Below, in pieces: positions 45,432 to 56,339 of a DNA stretch of 64,000 nucleotides. The stretch covers positions 9,346,390-9,410,389 of the forward strand of contig JAJEKV010000030.1 of the NCBI GenBank assembly GCA_021234155.1, in the 5' to 3' direction. Numbering within the stretch: position 1 is the stretch's first letter; every line of letters starts with the position of its first letter. Made by a program: the position numbers and the translations under genes. The DNA comes from Isoetes taiwanensis. Taxonomy: Eukaryota > Streptophyta > Lycopodiopsida > Isoetales > Isoetaceae. The notes under the pieces were generated by a model. That model was not told the DNA's origin and did no database searches. It was given only the letters and a program-made list of their open reading frames with translations.

Positions 45432-47217
45432 AAACCTTCTCTTCGGCCCAGGCATTCCACAATTAATCATATCTTCACTCTGCGCACATTGATTGAGGAT
45501 AGCAGGAATCACCGACAAAACTTGTACTGTTATTTTGTGGATTTCGCAAAAGCTTTTGACACAGTGCCCCGGGAGGCTCATATGGGACAGACTGCGGCAG
45601 CTAGGGACCCCCCTTGACTTGCAGAATGCAGTATATAGGCTATACGAGGCATGCTCAGGCCGTATCACATCGTCAGGACAGCCGGTAATCAGTAGTATTG
45701 GAGTGCGTCAGGGTTGCCCCTTCTCCCCCACACTCTTTGGCCTATACATTGACCAGCTGGAAGATTGGCTCTCTGAGCATGGAGGGGCAGACGCCCATCT
45801 CATGCATCGCACAATCCGGCACCTCATATATGCTGATGATGTCAACCTCTTGGCCTATACTCCAGAGGACATGCAACGTCACCCACTTTCTGCCGATTCA
45901 CTGGCATGCGAGTTAACTTGGCCAAAACTAGGGTGCTACTAGTTTCATCATCCCGTCAGCCAAGAATTCCCTCATTCACTTACTAGGGACAAGATGTAGA
46001 GGTGGCTCCGACCTACAAGTACTTGGGGATCGAGTTCTCTGCTACCACCCACTGGGATGCTGCCATCAGGTTGCAGGTCACGACGGGTTGGAAAGCACTA
46101 TATGCCATGCAGAACAACAGCCACAAGGCAGAGTTGTATGCCTGCCAGTCACACTTGTTCCGGGCCTTGGTCGAGCCGGTCCTCTTGTATGGGGTAGAAG
46201 TGTGGGGGGCGGTGATATCCCTCAGCACCTGGAATGACCTCGAGCAGGTGAATGACCTCGAGCAGGTGCAGAAAGCCTTCTTGGCACGAGCCCTTGGAGT
46301 AAAGTCCACAGTTCCATATCAAATCCTACTCCAGGAGACAAGTTTTCTACCCCTTCAACGAGCTGCATTGGAACGCCATATCATTTACTTTCAGAAGGTG
46401 GTCGCTATGGGTGATACACGTTTGCCCAACCTTGCTTTGACCATGGCGATGGGTCCCCAACGTTCAAAGCCTGCTGGAAGGACAAGCAAGCTCAGTGGTT
46501 CTCACGCTAGTGTGTACAGGCAAACAGATGCGTACATGTAAGGACAAAGAAAGATCACAAGGCACTCAAGCTGTACCTAGATGCTACTTTCCTTCGCAAG
46601 CTTTGGGATGCAGATGCTCTCTGACACACGTTAAACTGGCATACTATCAGTAGCAAGTCAATCCCAGGCTCACGAGAGGCCCACACCAGTACTTGTACAC
46701 CCATTTGCCCATGAAGAAGTGCAGACTTATACTTCTATTCGCACGGGTGCACATCGTCTCCGCATTGAGACAGGACGTTGGGCTCGGGAAGCACGGGAGC
46801 AAAGGCTTTGCCAGTGTTGCCACCAGGGCGCCATTGAGGATGAATGTCATGCCCTCCAGATTTGCCCTGCGTTTGCCCATATCCGAGAACGATATGTTCG
46901 ATTACTAGTGCCTGGCCGACCGTTGCATGAGTTATTGAATACGGCGTCAGTGGGTTTGTTGGGGTCATACCTCCAGGAGGCTATGGATGCACGGACTCAG
47001 TTGTGTCCTCCGGGACAGTATTGAACTGTCCTATACAATTGTACAGCGTACCAGCATACTTATTACTGCTAAGGTTTTTCCTCGAAAACCCTTCGGGGCA
47101 GGGGTTTTTTAATCCTAACAGCAATACGCTTGCTGCTCTCTTTTTGTTTGGGTCCCATAGGCCAATTGGTCTCCGTGGACGATAAAACATCTATTCTATT
47201 CTATTCTATTCTATTCT
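45432..47217 (+). mobile_element. LINE-A copy, 5'-truncated, with RT, C-terminal zinc motif and (ATTCT)n tail
   Basis: The best-preserved copy of the family. It starts inside the RT (RHSTINHIFTLRTL), then YFVDFAKAFDTVPRE, GVRQGCPFSPTLFGLYIDQL, the catalytic YADD at about 45829, LLAYTPEDMQ, YKYLGIEFS (46018), VEPVLLYGVEVWGA (46170) and a C-terminal zinc-like CQCCHQGAIEDECHALQICP (46805). The 3' UTR has three hairpins and then (ATTCT)n at 47188-47217. The gene order and the missing RNase H-like domain fit a jockey/CR1-like lineage, a family-level inference. Frameshifts near 45590 and 45885, plus a 15-bp in-frame duplication near 46250, are visible. It is inserted in a minus-strand coding fragment. 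Confidence 0.85.
47060..47190 (+). other. LINE-A 3' UTR hairpin set
   Basis: Three stem-loops precede the tail: AAAACCC...GGGGTTTT, CAGCAA-TACGC-TTGCTG and GTCC..AGGCC-AATT-GGTCT..GGAC, then GATAAAA and the microsatellite. Such structures are the part of LINE RNA recognised by the element's own RT. The function here is inferred from their conservation among copies. Confidence 0.55.
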
Positions 47218-47224
47218 CTTTCTC

Positions 47225-47510
47225 TTGCCCACTCTGCAAATAGGTCCCATATATCTGTACCTGCAATAGTCACGGTGACATTCACATCAAGAATGCTGGA
47301 AGCTTGCTCAGCAGGCTTTTTTTCCTTCCCTTTCTCTGCTTTATTTGTTGCTCATTGCTCTTGCAAAAGCCTTTTCTTCTCCTCTCTCAGTTTTTGCTTC
47401 TCCTCCCTCTCTCTAGTGCGCCCCTTCTCCCTCTCTTGTTCGGCAATCTTGGCAACCTCTTTTTGATCTTTCTGTAAATCTTTAAGGCTGGTGCACTCTC
47501 TTTTTTCCAA
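47225..47510 (-). pseudogene. Unknown coding fragment right of the LINE-A insertion
   Basis: The minus strand reads SLKDLQKDQKEVAKIAEQER, EKRLLQEQ (then a stop) and DVNVTVTIAGTDIWDLFAEW. It is a charged coiled coil followed by a folded-looking segment. It lies in line with the fragment at 45.2-45.4 kb, so the LINE probably split one gene. The family is not recognised. Confidence 0.35.
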
Positions 47511-47519
47511 TAACTAAAG

Positions 47520-48655
47520 GTTTCTGATAACTAAAGGCACAAGGATGCTTCCTGCATTACACATCCTCTGTTTCAACAAAGTCAAGGCAATGGAAATAAG
47601 GGGCGATGAAACTATGAAGGCTTCCAATGCTCTGGTAGCTACAGCGGAGCTGCTTTCTGGCAATCTATCTTCTTCATCTAAATAAATTCATGTAGAGGCC
47701 CTCCGAGCTTGCTTGCAAAAATTCATGGAGCAGCAAAAGAAATAAAGATTGGTTCCCTTGCAACAAAAATACAAGGTGTAATGGGTTCTCTTGAAATAGA
47801 AACTTGAGGGTCTCTTGCATACAAGTATCAAAAGGAAATAAGATTGAACAATCTACTTTGGATTCTCAATTGACAACACTACATGTGAAGGAGTGGCATC
47901 AAACAATAAAATCAACTCAAAATGGTTGGGACGCTTGGGCATTTGATAAACGTCAGAAAAGTCTGAATCACGAAATAATAAACAATGGGTGGAGTGACTA
48001 TGATGTCAAAATGGATGGGATGGTGGCTTTAAAATTGGACAAAAGGATATGAATCAAGAGGATGAATTGTGGAGTAATAACTAAAAATGGATGGAGTGAC
48101 TATGTCATTAAAATGGCTAGGATGCTTGGAGTGGCTATAGTTTTCAAACTGCACAAAAGGTTATGAATCAAAAGGATGTAAATGTGTGGGAAAAATATGA
48201 ATGGTTGGGGTGCAATGCCAGCAAAATTTAGGGATTATTACTTGAGGACACTTCATTGTTAGCTGTAGCATCAGCCATCTTTGGAACTTGAGAATAGATG
48301 GAACCTTCATTTTCTGATATAGGCCGCTTTCTGAACTTGCCTTCCTGATGTGGCAGAGAACTCCGATTTCAAACACGATTCTCCAACAGATGCGATCTGC
48401 AGTCGACTTAGCAGGGGGTGATCTGGAGTTGAATTAGCAGGAGCCGATTTGCAGTGGAATTGGCAGGCCGGATTCCATTGTGCCATGGCCTATAAAATGA
48501 CATAAGCTTTTTTGGAATATCTACTAGCCATTAAAAAAATAGAACCTTTAAACCTTTTTAGAACCTTAAAACTTTATTAGAACCTTATACATGAAAACTC
48601 CTTATTTATGAATTAAATTTTTTCACCGAAAAAAAACTTGGTAAAAAGCATTTGC
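47520..48655. other. Mixed non-coding DNA with short frames
   Basis: A plus frame near 47600 reads MKASNALVATAELLSGNLSS and, after a stop, VEALRACLQKFMEQQKK, which may be the end of a coding remnant. The remainder holds repeats of an ATGGATGGAGTGACTATG-like unit (47985-48130) and A/T-rich DNA. Confidence 0.3.
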
Positions 48656-49778
48656 AAAGCAATAACCAAAGAAAATAATAAATATTACTAGTAGCCTTAA
48701 AAGCTAAGAAATTCAAGCATTTATTGCTTGATCAAGAAGCCCAAGAAATAAACATGTGCTTCTCTTTCCTTATTATGTATTTATATTTAGTATTATACTT
48801 TATATATTTAAAGATTTATTAGAACTTTTAAGACAAGAATATTTATAATAAAACATACAAAGAAAAATGGACTAATTCACAACAAAAGATAAGACAAAAG
48901 ACTAGCCACATTCATGGACTCTATCAAACCCTATCTTTATCTTGCAACTTGTGAATGAGTCATCCGGCTCTTCAAAGGATGTATATATATAATATAAGAT
49001 ATTTCTATACAAAATTCTTCAAAATCAAAGAAGGATTTTTGAAAATAACTTAGTAGTGAAATAGACAAAGCTACATCATGTATGTGTATATGTACTAAAT
49101 TTTTAAATGCATGACCAAAAACTGTGCTCTTGTTTTATCACTTAAAAAACACACAATCGAGTTAGAAAGAGAGAAAATAAATGCTTTTGATTGCATAAAG
49201 ATGGTGTGTTTATTTAATATCTAGAGTATTATTAGAGGTTTCAAGCCAAATAAGAGCACTACAAATGAATGTCATATATAATAAAGGAATACCATCTGTA
49301 TTTTTGTATGTACTTTTGTGATGTATTTATTTATATCTTCAAACTATTATTAGAGGCTTTAAGCAAAAGAAGAGCAACTACGAGTGAATTTCTCCTATAT
49401 AATAAAGAAATAGCTTTCGTATATTCGAGAAGGCGTAGTGTAGTCCTGAAGGTAAATACACATCTACTAATTTCATTAACATTAATAAGAGGAAGAAGGG
49501 AAGGTGAAAAGGGGAAGTGTAAGTTTTCAATGGAAGCCTCGATAAAAGGCGGCAAACAGAAATCTGGACAACCTTAAGATGCGTATTTCACACATGGCAA
49601 TCTTGTAAAAAGATGGCCGTTTTTCACGAACCACAAAGATATATGTACTCCACATCGTACTTTCAATAACGCCCTGTTGAGGGCTAGGAGTCCACCACGT
49701 GGCATGATCTAGCCCTTTGGATTTGTCCTTTCCATAAAGGCCACTGTGCAGTCTTTATGGGCCTTTGCTCATAAGGAT

Positions 49779-49879
49779 GGTTTTTTTTTTAAAACACAAG
49801 TTTTATTTTGTGGGGTATTCAAACCCTGATCTCTGTCCCTCTAAACCCCCATCCTAACCACTACACCAAGCACTAGTCC
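49779..49879 (-). mobile_element. tRNA-derived SINE
   Basis: On the minus strand a box-A-like TGGTGTAGTGGTTAGG (49853-49868) and box-B-like GGGTTTGAATACC (49813-49825) are spaced as in a tRNA gene, followed by an A-rich end (TTTTAAAAAAAAA). The internal RNA polymerase III promoter plus A tail is the standard SINE layout. The body is only about 100 bp. Confidence 0.55.
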
Positions 49880-49954
49880 ATTTAAAAAAAAAAAAAAAAA
49901 AAAAAGGGAGAGAGAGATGTAGACAAGGATTGAAGTCTAATAAAAGTACATCGT

Positions 49955-52900
49955 TGTAAGTGATAGATGTTCTAGTTGCTCATCGATAAGCATCTCAATC
50001 TAAAAAGTTTTTTTGAGTTCTTGTTAAGAGGAAGGAAGGAAGGAAGGAAGGAAGGTTCTTTTATCGTCCGCGGAGGCCAATCGGCCTATGGGATAAATTA
50101 GACGGCAAAGCAAGCCTGCTTTACCCGGATTAAAAACCCCTTAGGAGGAAAAACCGTCGCAGACAACAAGCCTTCTTTGTCATTGCATAAATATACATAT
50201 ACACATGAATTCCGACACTTGAGGTGTAGGCAGAGGCGAGCGAGGTGAGTCCGCAGATCTAAAACCTCGAAGGTAGGAGCCAAGGATCAGCCCGACGGAT
50301 TCTTGGAAGTAGCTCTTGAGGGGGCGCACGAGGTCACACCAAGAGAATGTAGCGAGCCGAATCGACTATAGGCCGGATGGCTCACGGAAGGCATGGCTTT
50401 TCATCCTCAACAACCCCCCCGGGCAACACCGACAAAGCCTTGTCCCAGTGCGGCTCTCCAACCAACCCAATCTCCCGCCTCGAAGATGGTGGGCCCTGCT
50501 CGAATGGACGCTGGCGATCCCGCGATTCTTCATGGGCAACCGAGAACCAGTAGAGTTTGTGGACCTCGAACGAGGGGGTGAGGTTTATGTGTCTTTTGTA
50601 GTGTGCCACCTTTACCGTTCAGCAGCATGGTGGTCCCGTGAGCTTCCCCAGAAACAAGAGTCCAAGTACCCCAACCCTATCCCGGACCTGGGCGCCGTGT
50701 AGGCACGGGGCGACGCACCTATGTGCGTCTCACGTTCCAAAGACGCTAGCCACCGGGCTCTTGTCCTTCCAACAAGCCACGAAGTCGTTATGGGCTCATC
50801 GCCACGGCAGAAGCCAAGTCGCGGAGCCGAGTGTCGCCCATGCCGGGCCACCTTCCTCGAAATAAACAATGTGTCTATCGAGGGCCATGCCGCGGGGCAT
50901 GAACTGCTCTCCTGCAACAAGATCCGATATGGGCGAGGGCTTGACCCTGCAAGTGCCCTGCGTCAAAAATGCCTTTCCGACTGCTCTAAGTCGCTCCAAG
51001 TCGCCAAAGACACCATTGGGCCCCACACCTCGGCGCCATCTGAAGAATGGCTCCACCGGTGCGGAACAAATGTGGATGGTGGCCCTATCATCGGCTTCGG
51101 CCCGTGACTATTGTTTTGCATTGCGTGCATAACGCCTTCCAACTGCGGTCACTTTCGAAGGTGAATGGATGCATCACAATACATTGAGGACGGAAATTCC
51201 ACCCCGGTACTTGTAGGCCGGGTGTAACCTCTACCATCGGTGAATCGAGCAAGTGAGCCACGGGAGGTTTGGATGACGGAGGAGGATATAAGGACCACCT
51301 TAGTCTTGGCGGATTGACACGCATGTCCGTCCGCTGGCGAGAATGTGTCCGGGGCATCTAGGTGTGCCTGCATGCCTTCCGGTGTATGGGCTAAGAGGTC
51401 CACATCATCCGCGATAGATGAGCCGCCGGATGACCCGGTGCAAGAGTCGATATACCATCCCCATTGGCGCGAAGCGGGCTTCCAATCGGGTCAATGTAAA
51501 GTCCAAAGAGTGTGGGTGAGAGAGGACAACCTTGCCTAACTCTAATGCTATACGGCAAATGATCAGTTCTTCCGTTGCATGCGCTTTGTCGGCTCTCGTC
51601 GGCATGTACACTACGCTCGCAGATCCATAGGGAGCCCGGATGGTGCCGTCTAGCCCACAACTTTTCCCCCGGTAATCGTGGTCGTAAAGCTTTTGCAAAG
51701 TCCACAAAAACAAAGAAGAGGGTCCTCCTCGACGTTCTGGCCCCCCGACCGTGGCCCCGAAAGTGTGAAGATGTGATCAATGGTCGAATCGTTCGGTCGA
51801 GGCTTTGCATGGGCGCGCCCCCCCTTACGACTTCCGGCCGCCTCGCCTATCCGTTACCTCGCTGTTGAAAATGCTCGCCAAGCAGCCTTTGGCAAAACAC
51901 CGAAATGGTTCATGATGGTTCTGGTAATTGGTCGGACATGCCGGGTCCCCGCCTTTGTAGATCGGAACAACCCTCGCTTGGGTCCATGACCGAGGAAAAC
52001 CCTCTTGCAAAGTACACCGCTGAATAGTACAAAGAAGGACGGGCACCATGGGCCGCCCCGCCCACTTGAGAAACTCCGCTGAGGCCATCCAAGTCGCCCC
52101 GCCGCCTTCCCATTAGCCAGCGGCGCTGACCCTCTTCGACATCTTCTTCTGTGATCACCGTTGGGCCATGTTGCGGGGCACATCTGTTCGTGTTCGGGGG
52201 ATCATAAAGCCGCGCAGGTGGCACGCTCCCATCGCACCTCGTGATGTTCCCGACAGGATGTGCTGGCCTCGCAGAGTACCCCGCCGCCCAAAAGCTCGAG
52301 TGGGCATCCAAAAGAGGGTTAACATTTCTCCTTGGTGTTTGCCGTACCTTGCCTTTGTTTCCTTAAGGAAGGCACGGTAATGGCGGGAAGGTTGCGGCCT
52401 CTGATCTCTAGCGTGGGGGAGGTCTCCCAAAGCACCTATCGCCGCCTCGCTCGAGGAGCTCAAACCAGCCGGTTGGTTCTTTGCTCTGCAGAAGCCCTTG
52501 GAAATCGGGGGGGAGGGCCTGCGAGTATGTTAGCGTAAGCCTCCGCCTGCTCATAATCCAAGCGCAACCGAGGTCGGCAAGGTAATGCGCTACCGGCGGG
52601 GGTCGTAGCGACGGCGGTCGACTTCACATAGAGTGGGAGGTGATCACGAAGTCGGCCTCCCTCGTCCATTTGTCCGTGCCGATGTGAAAATGGCTGACAA
52701 AGTGTACATCCTGCGCAGCCATTATGACATAATCCACGACACTAGTTCCGCCGCCATGATTGTCCTGTCTGCAAGTGTACCCGTGGGAAGAGGGCCATTG
52801 TGGTAGGCCATTGCATATGAGCAGGTCAAAGATACCGCACATCAGGAGCAATTGTCTGCCGAGGGTGCTTCAACCAAAATAGAATGTTGTCGAGTGTTCT

Positions 52901-53160
52901 ATAATGTTCTAGATGTTCATAGGTAAGCAGATCAACCTAAAAATAGAAAGTTTTATGAAATTTTAGGAACATAGTGCTCCTAGATGGTCATGGGTAAGCA
53001 CCTCAGTTCAAAAATCTTTTTTTAAGTGTTGTTAAAAAACTAGATGCTCATGGGTAAGCATCTTGATTCAAAAATAGAAAGTTTCCTGTAAAGAAACTAG
53101 ATGCTCATGAATAAGCACCTCGATCTAAAATAGAAAGCTTTCAATAGTGTTGCAAGGAAA
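49955..53160 (+). repeat. ~60-bp minisatellite split by a LINE-A insertion
   Basis: Units with AGATGCTCATGGGTAAGCA, CTC-ATCTAAAAATAGAAAG and a GTGTTGTTAAAAAAC-like spacer occur once at 49963-50030 and four times at 52905-53150. The LINE-A (minus strand) lies exactly between them, so it inserted into the array. Confidence 0.65.
50031..52870 (-). mobile_element. LINE-A copy, endonuclease to (TTCC)n tail
   Basis: The minus strand starts in the endonuclease (FDLLICNGLPQWPSSHGYTC, GGGTSVVDYVIMA, about 52.8 kb). It continues with RT entry (GFPRSWTQARVVPIYKGGDP at about 52.0 kb), FVFVDFAKAL, IRVRQGCPLSPTLFGLYID (51.6-51.5 kb) and LLAHTPEGMQAHLDA (51.4 kb), then the C-terminal region. The 3' hairpins (AAAGCA-GGCT-TGCTTT and AGGCCGATTGGCCT) and a GGAAGG tail lie at 50031-50150. 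It is GC-rich and broken by many one-base indels; the sequence at the YADD position reads with an extra base. Confidence 0.8.
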
Positions 53161-55150
53161 TAAAATGTCGTAGAACATTCTAAAATGTGAAATATTTAAA
53201 CAATTCATAATAAGACGAAAACGTGTAGCTGAGCTCTCCCTTCCTCATGCTAGATTTCATAACCAATAAAATTCTGATGTTTGAAAAACTTCTTGATGTG
53301 GGAAGATGAATATCATAGCTACTGGACCTACCTACATCATGTTGCATTTTATTGCAGTTTCATTCTTCCAGTTGTATTTTATTGCAGTTTATTCTTTCCA
53401 TTGTACCTGATTGAAAGCAAGAATCGACGACTAGTCATAGATGCCTGTCCTTTCCACTCCTTGGTCTTTATAAAGAAGAGTCTTTATGCATAAGCTTGGT
53501 TTTTGCCTCTTACATATGTAATTTTAATTCCATAGTAACCAAAGAGAATAATAAATACATATATATTTACTAGCTAAGTAATTCAAGCACTTACTACTTG
53601 ACCAAAAAGCCCAAGAAATAAACATGTGCTCCTCTTTACTTATTATGCTAAATGATTAATAAACATCAACATCAAGAAATAAACATGTGATCCTCTTTAC
53701 TTCCTTCCTTCCTTCCTTTCTTTACTTATTTATGCTAAATGATTAAACATCAACACTTAATCCAGGTGTCCCACAAAAGAAAAAATGGATGTGTTTTGTT
53801 GCATAATGATGTAGAGAAATTGATTTTGTATTATGTTTAGATGAGATGTTATCAACTTCATCATTCCTAAGCTATTTTATATTGTCTTATATTACTTGCT
53901 TTACTTTCATTTATATTTTAATATAATATAATATCTAATATAACTTATAAAAAGAAAATCATTAATTCACAATGGATAGGATAGAAAGACTAGCCACATT
54001 CTTGTTCAAACGATGCAAAATGCTAAGATAAAAGATATCTTCTACAAAATGCTTGAAGAAAAAAAAAAATCTAGAAAATAATTTAGTAGTAAAATAGACA
54101 AACTAAACATGCACTAAATTCCTAAATGCATAACCAAAAAAAAATGTGCTCTTGCTTTATTACTCTAAATGATTAAACACACAATCAAGTCGGAAAGCAA
54201 AGAAAAAAAGATGCTTTTGATTGTATAAAGACAGAGTGTATTTTCCATATGTCTAGCGTACTATTAGATGTTTCTTAAAAAGATAAAATAAAAGCCCAGA
54301 CATAGCTAGTATGTGACACAGAGCCTTACTAACCTTACTTTCTACTTTAATGTATCCCTCAATAGTATTAACATATGCCATAGAATGTCTAAGAAAAGAA
54401 AAACTATTTCACAATATATAAGACAATATTGTCTTGTTCAAATGGACACATAATACTATATAAGTCAAGAGCGTAGCCACATTCTTATTCAAAAATTTCT
54501 GCGCTCTAAAATCAAGGATTGCACATGTCATGGATAATAACTTGACTAGTAAATTGGCAAACAACATGAGATGTGTTTATGCTTGGTTACGTCATATAAG
54601 TATATTCTTCAAGATGATGTGACGAGTTCCTCCAACTACGCCCATGTTGAATGCAAAATGGAATCTCTACATACTAGAGTAGTACTAGACGATCATCCTA
54701 AGATAAATTATTAGTCAATGTTTAGAACAAGAAACTATTTCAAAACCTACTTGAGTAGCAGTAGTACCTGAATGCGGTCAAAGTTGACACAAACATCTAC
54801 TCTTCATAGCTACAGCACTTAGAAAGAATCAATATAATAACCTCACTAACACCATCCGATGTGATGTCTGCCAATGGAGAAGGATGCTAGATCTAGAGGC
54901 AAAGTTATGGTGAGTCAACAATAGTATTGAAGTAAAATCTTGGAATCCATGGTGCACAAATATTATCTTTCAGCACAGTAAGGGTGATTGTATGAATGGT
55001 AAGAGTAAAGGTGATTTTATGAATGTTAACTGGTAACTCAATGCAAAAGTTGTGTGTGTACATGCGCACGAGCCTGGGTGGAGGTAACTGGGTGAGGGCT
55101 AACTCGATGCAAAGTTAAAAGAAATTGTGTGTGTAACTAAGTAACCGCGA
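53161..55150. other. A/T-rich repeat DNA without genes
   Basis: Contains copy B of the tandem duplication, a (TTCC)n run at 53701-53720 and a further partial repeat of AGCCACATTCTTATTCAAA at about 54475. No coding or RNA gene is recognised. Confidence 0.45.
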
Positions 55151-55189
55151 AATGGTCAAATGGAGACGCCGACCACAAGAGATGGAGGG

Positions 55190-55470
55190 GAAGAGCTGGC
55201 ATCACCAAGGACTTCACCACCACTTTGTCAGAGAATGGCACAACCAAGAACTTCACCACCACAAGGTTACCTAAAAATAACTAAAGTGGTAACTTCTAGA
55301 GGCGGTGGTCAGAGAATGGTACCACCAAGAACTTCACCACCTTTGGGATACCTAAAAATAACCAGAGTGGTAAGTTCCAAAAGGGTACCAAGAACTTCAC
55401 CACCTTTGGGATACCTAAAAATAACCAGAGTGGTAATTTCCAAAAGGGTGGTGGTTTACGAATGGTAAAG
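55190..55470 (+). repeat. Minisatellite (AAGAACTTCACCACC... unit)
   Basis: Four to five units share CCAAGAACTTCACCACC, TTTGGGATACCTAAAAATAA, CCAGAGTGGTAA and TTCCAAAAGGGT. The unit is about 66 bp, with deleted variants between. The last two units (about 55328 and 55389) are nearly identical, so the array has been active recently. The array reads open in one frame, but this is probably coincidental. Confidence 0.75.
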
Positions 55471-55767
55471 TTAGAAGGTAACTGTGCGGACGGATGGTAA
55501 CTCAGTGCAAAGTTGCAGTACAAAGTACAAGACAATGCTGAGGGACTTTCTTCTTCACAAGTTGAAACACAATGCCAAGTGTGGGGCGAACAATGGTGGG
55601 GTTTCACAAGATTCTAAGGTCTGAAGTTGAAGCAAAGGCAAAAGTGAGAAGACCCCATAAGGGGACATGAGGAACAGGATTGCAGAGGCATCATTCAGAG
55701 CATAACCATGAGAGCATTCTAAAGGAATTCCTCAATTATTCCCCCACAACAAAAAGAGAAAATTAAA

Positions 55768-55775
55768 TATAAATA
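55768..55775 (+). promoter_or_regulatory. Candidate TATA box for the GLUTAMINE DUMPER-like gene
   Basis: TATAAATA at 55768-55775 lies in A/T-rich DNA followed by a pyrimidine-rich segment and a leader of about 540 nt. This is the best-looking TATA upstream of the gene, but start-site data would be needed to confirm it. Confidence 0.3.
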
Positions 55776-56007
55776 ACCGAAAGAGATTACATAGATATAC
55801 AATTAATTAATCCCCCCAACACTCGAATAAAAAGGAGCGTCGTGTAAACAAATAAAATCGGCCGACAGCCTGCAAACAAAGCCAAGCCTTTCCTCCTCTT
55901 TATTTGCCTTGCCTCTTCCTCGTTCCGCCTCGCCGCATCCTACAGCATTTAATCTAGTTGCTTTAAGAATTCAGATTTCGATCCAATCTTCGACTACTTT
56001 GTCACAA

Positions 56008-56254
56008 GTTTCTCGAATCTCTGTTTTCTGATCCTCCTGAAGATCAGAAATTTATTCTGTTTTCTGCTCCTTTGGATGCATTAAAATCATCCAAAAAATC
56101 TTTCATCATATATTTTCTGTTTTCTGGTGGTGTAAATTTTACAAATCTCTGCTTTCTGATCCTCCTAAAGCTCAGAATTCATTCTGTTTTCTGCTCCTTT
56201 GGAAGCATTAAAATCATTCAAAAAATCTTCCGGCATATATCTCCTGTTTTCAGG
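56008..56254 (+). repeat. ~130-bp tandem duplication in the leader of the GDU-like gene
   Basis: 56014-56126 and 56144-56254 share AATCTCTG-TTTCTGATCC, a CCTCCT-AAG-TCAGAA segment, CATTAAAATCAT-CAAAAAA and CATATAT-T-CTGTTTTC. They differ by roughly one base in ten. Each copy contains an upstream open frame lacking ATG. The second ends in TTTTCAG, which could serve as an intron acceptor. Confidence 0.7.
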
Positions 56255-56339
56255 TTCTTTGAGCATAAAATATCTTCCAGGAGCAAACAATCCCAGTGGA
56301 AACGTTATCAGTTTGATACAAAATTTGTGCAGGATCAAA

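Larger units (their letters stand above)
44640..54500. repeat. Diverged tandem duplication, each copy interrupted
   Basis: Copy A (44.64-44.72 plus 48.66-49.35 kb) and copy B (53.22-54.30 kb) share, in the same order, CTTCCTCATGCTAGATTT, ACATATGTAATTTT-CCATAGTAA, AACCAAAGA-AATAATAAATA, AAGAAATAAACATGTG, GACTAGCCACATTC and CTTTTGATTG-ATAAAG. Copy A is interrupted by about 3.9 kb (44.72-48.66 kb). The start of copy B, with its minisatellite, is interrupted by a LINE-A (50.03-52.87 kb). The copies are clearly diverged, so the duplication is old. Confidence 0.6.

Noticed and set aside
50316-51132. Plus-strand frames above 120 codons
   Set aside because: All lie antisense to the GC-rich LINE-A copy and have no family resemblance.
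56072-56339. Upstream extension of the GDU-like frame
   Set aside because: The extension begins at TTG codons within the duplicated leader and has no ATG, so translation most likely starts at 56340.
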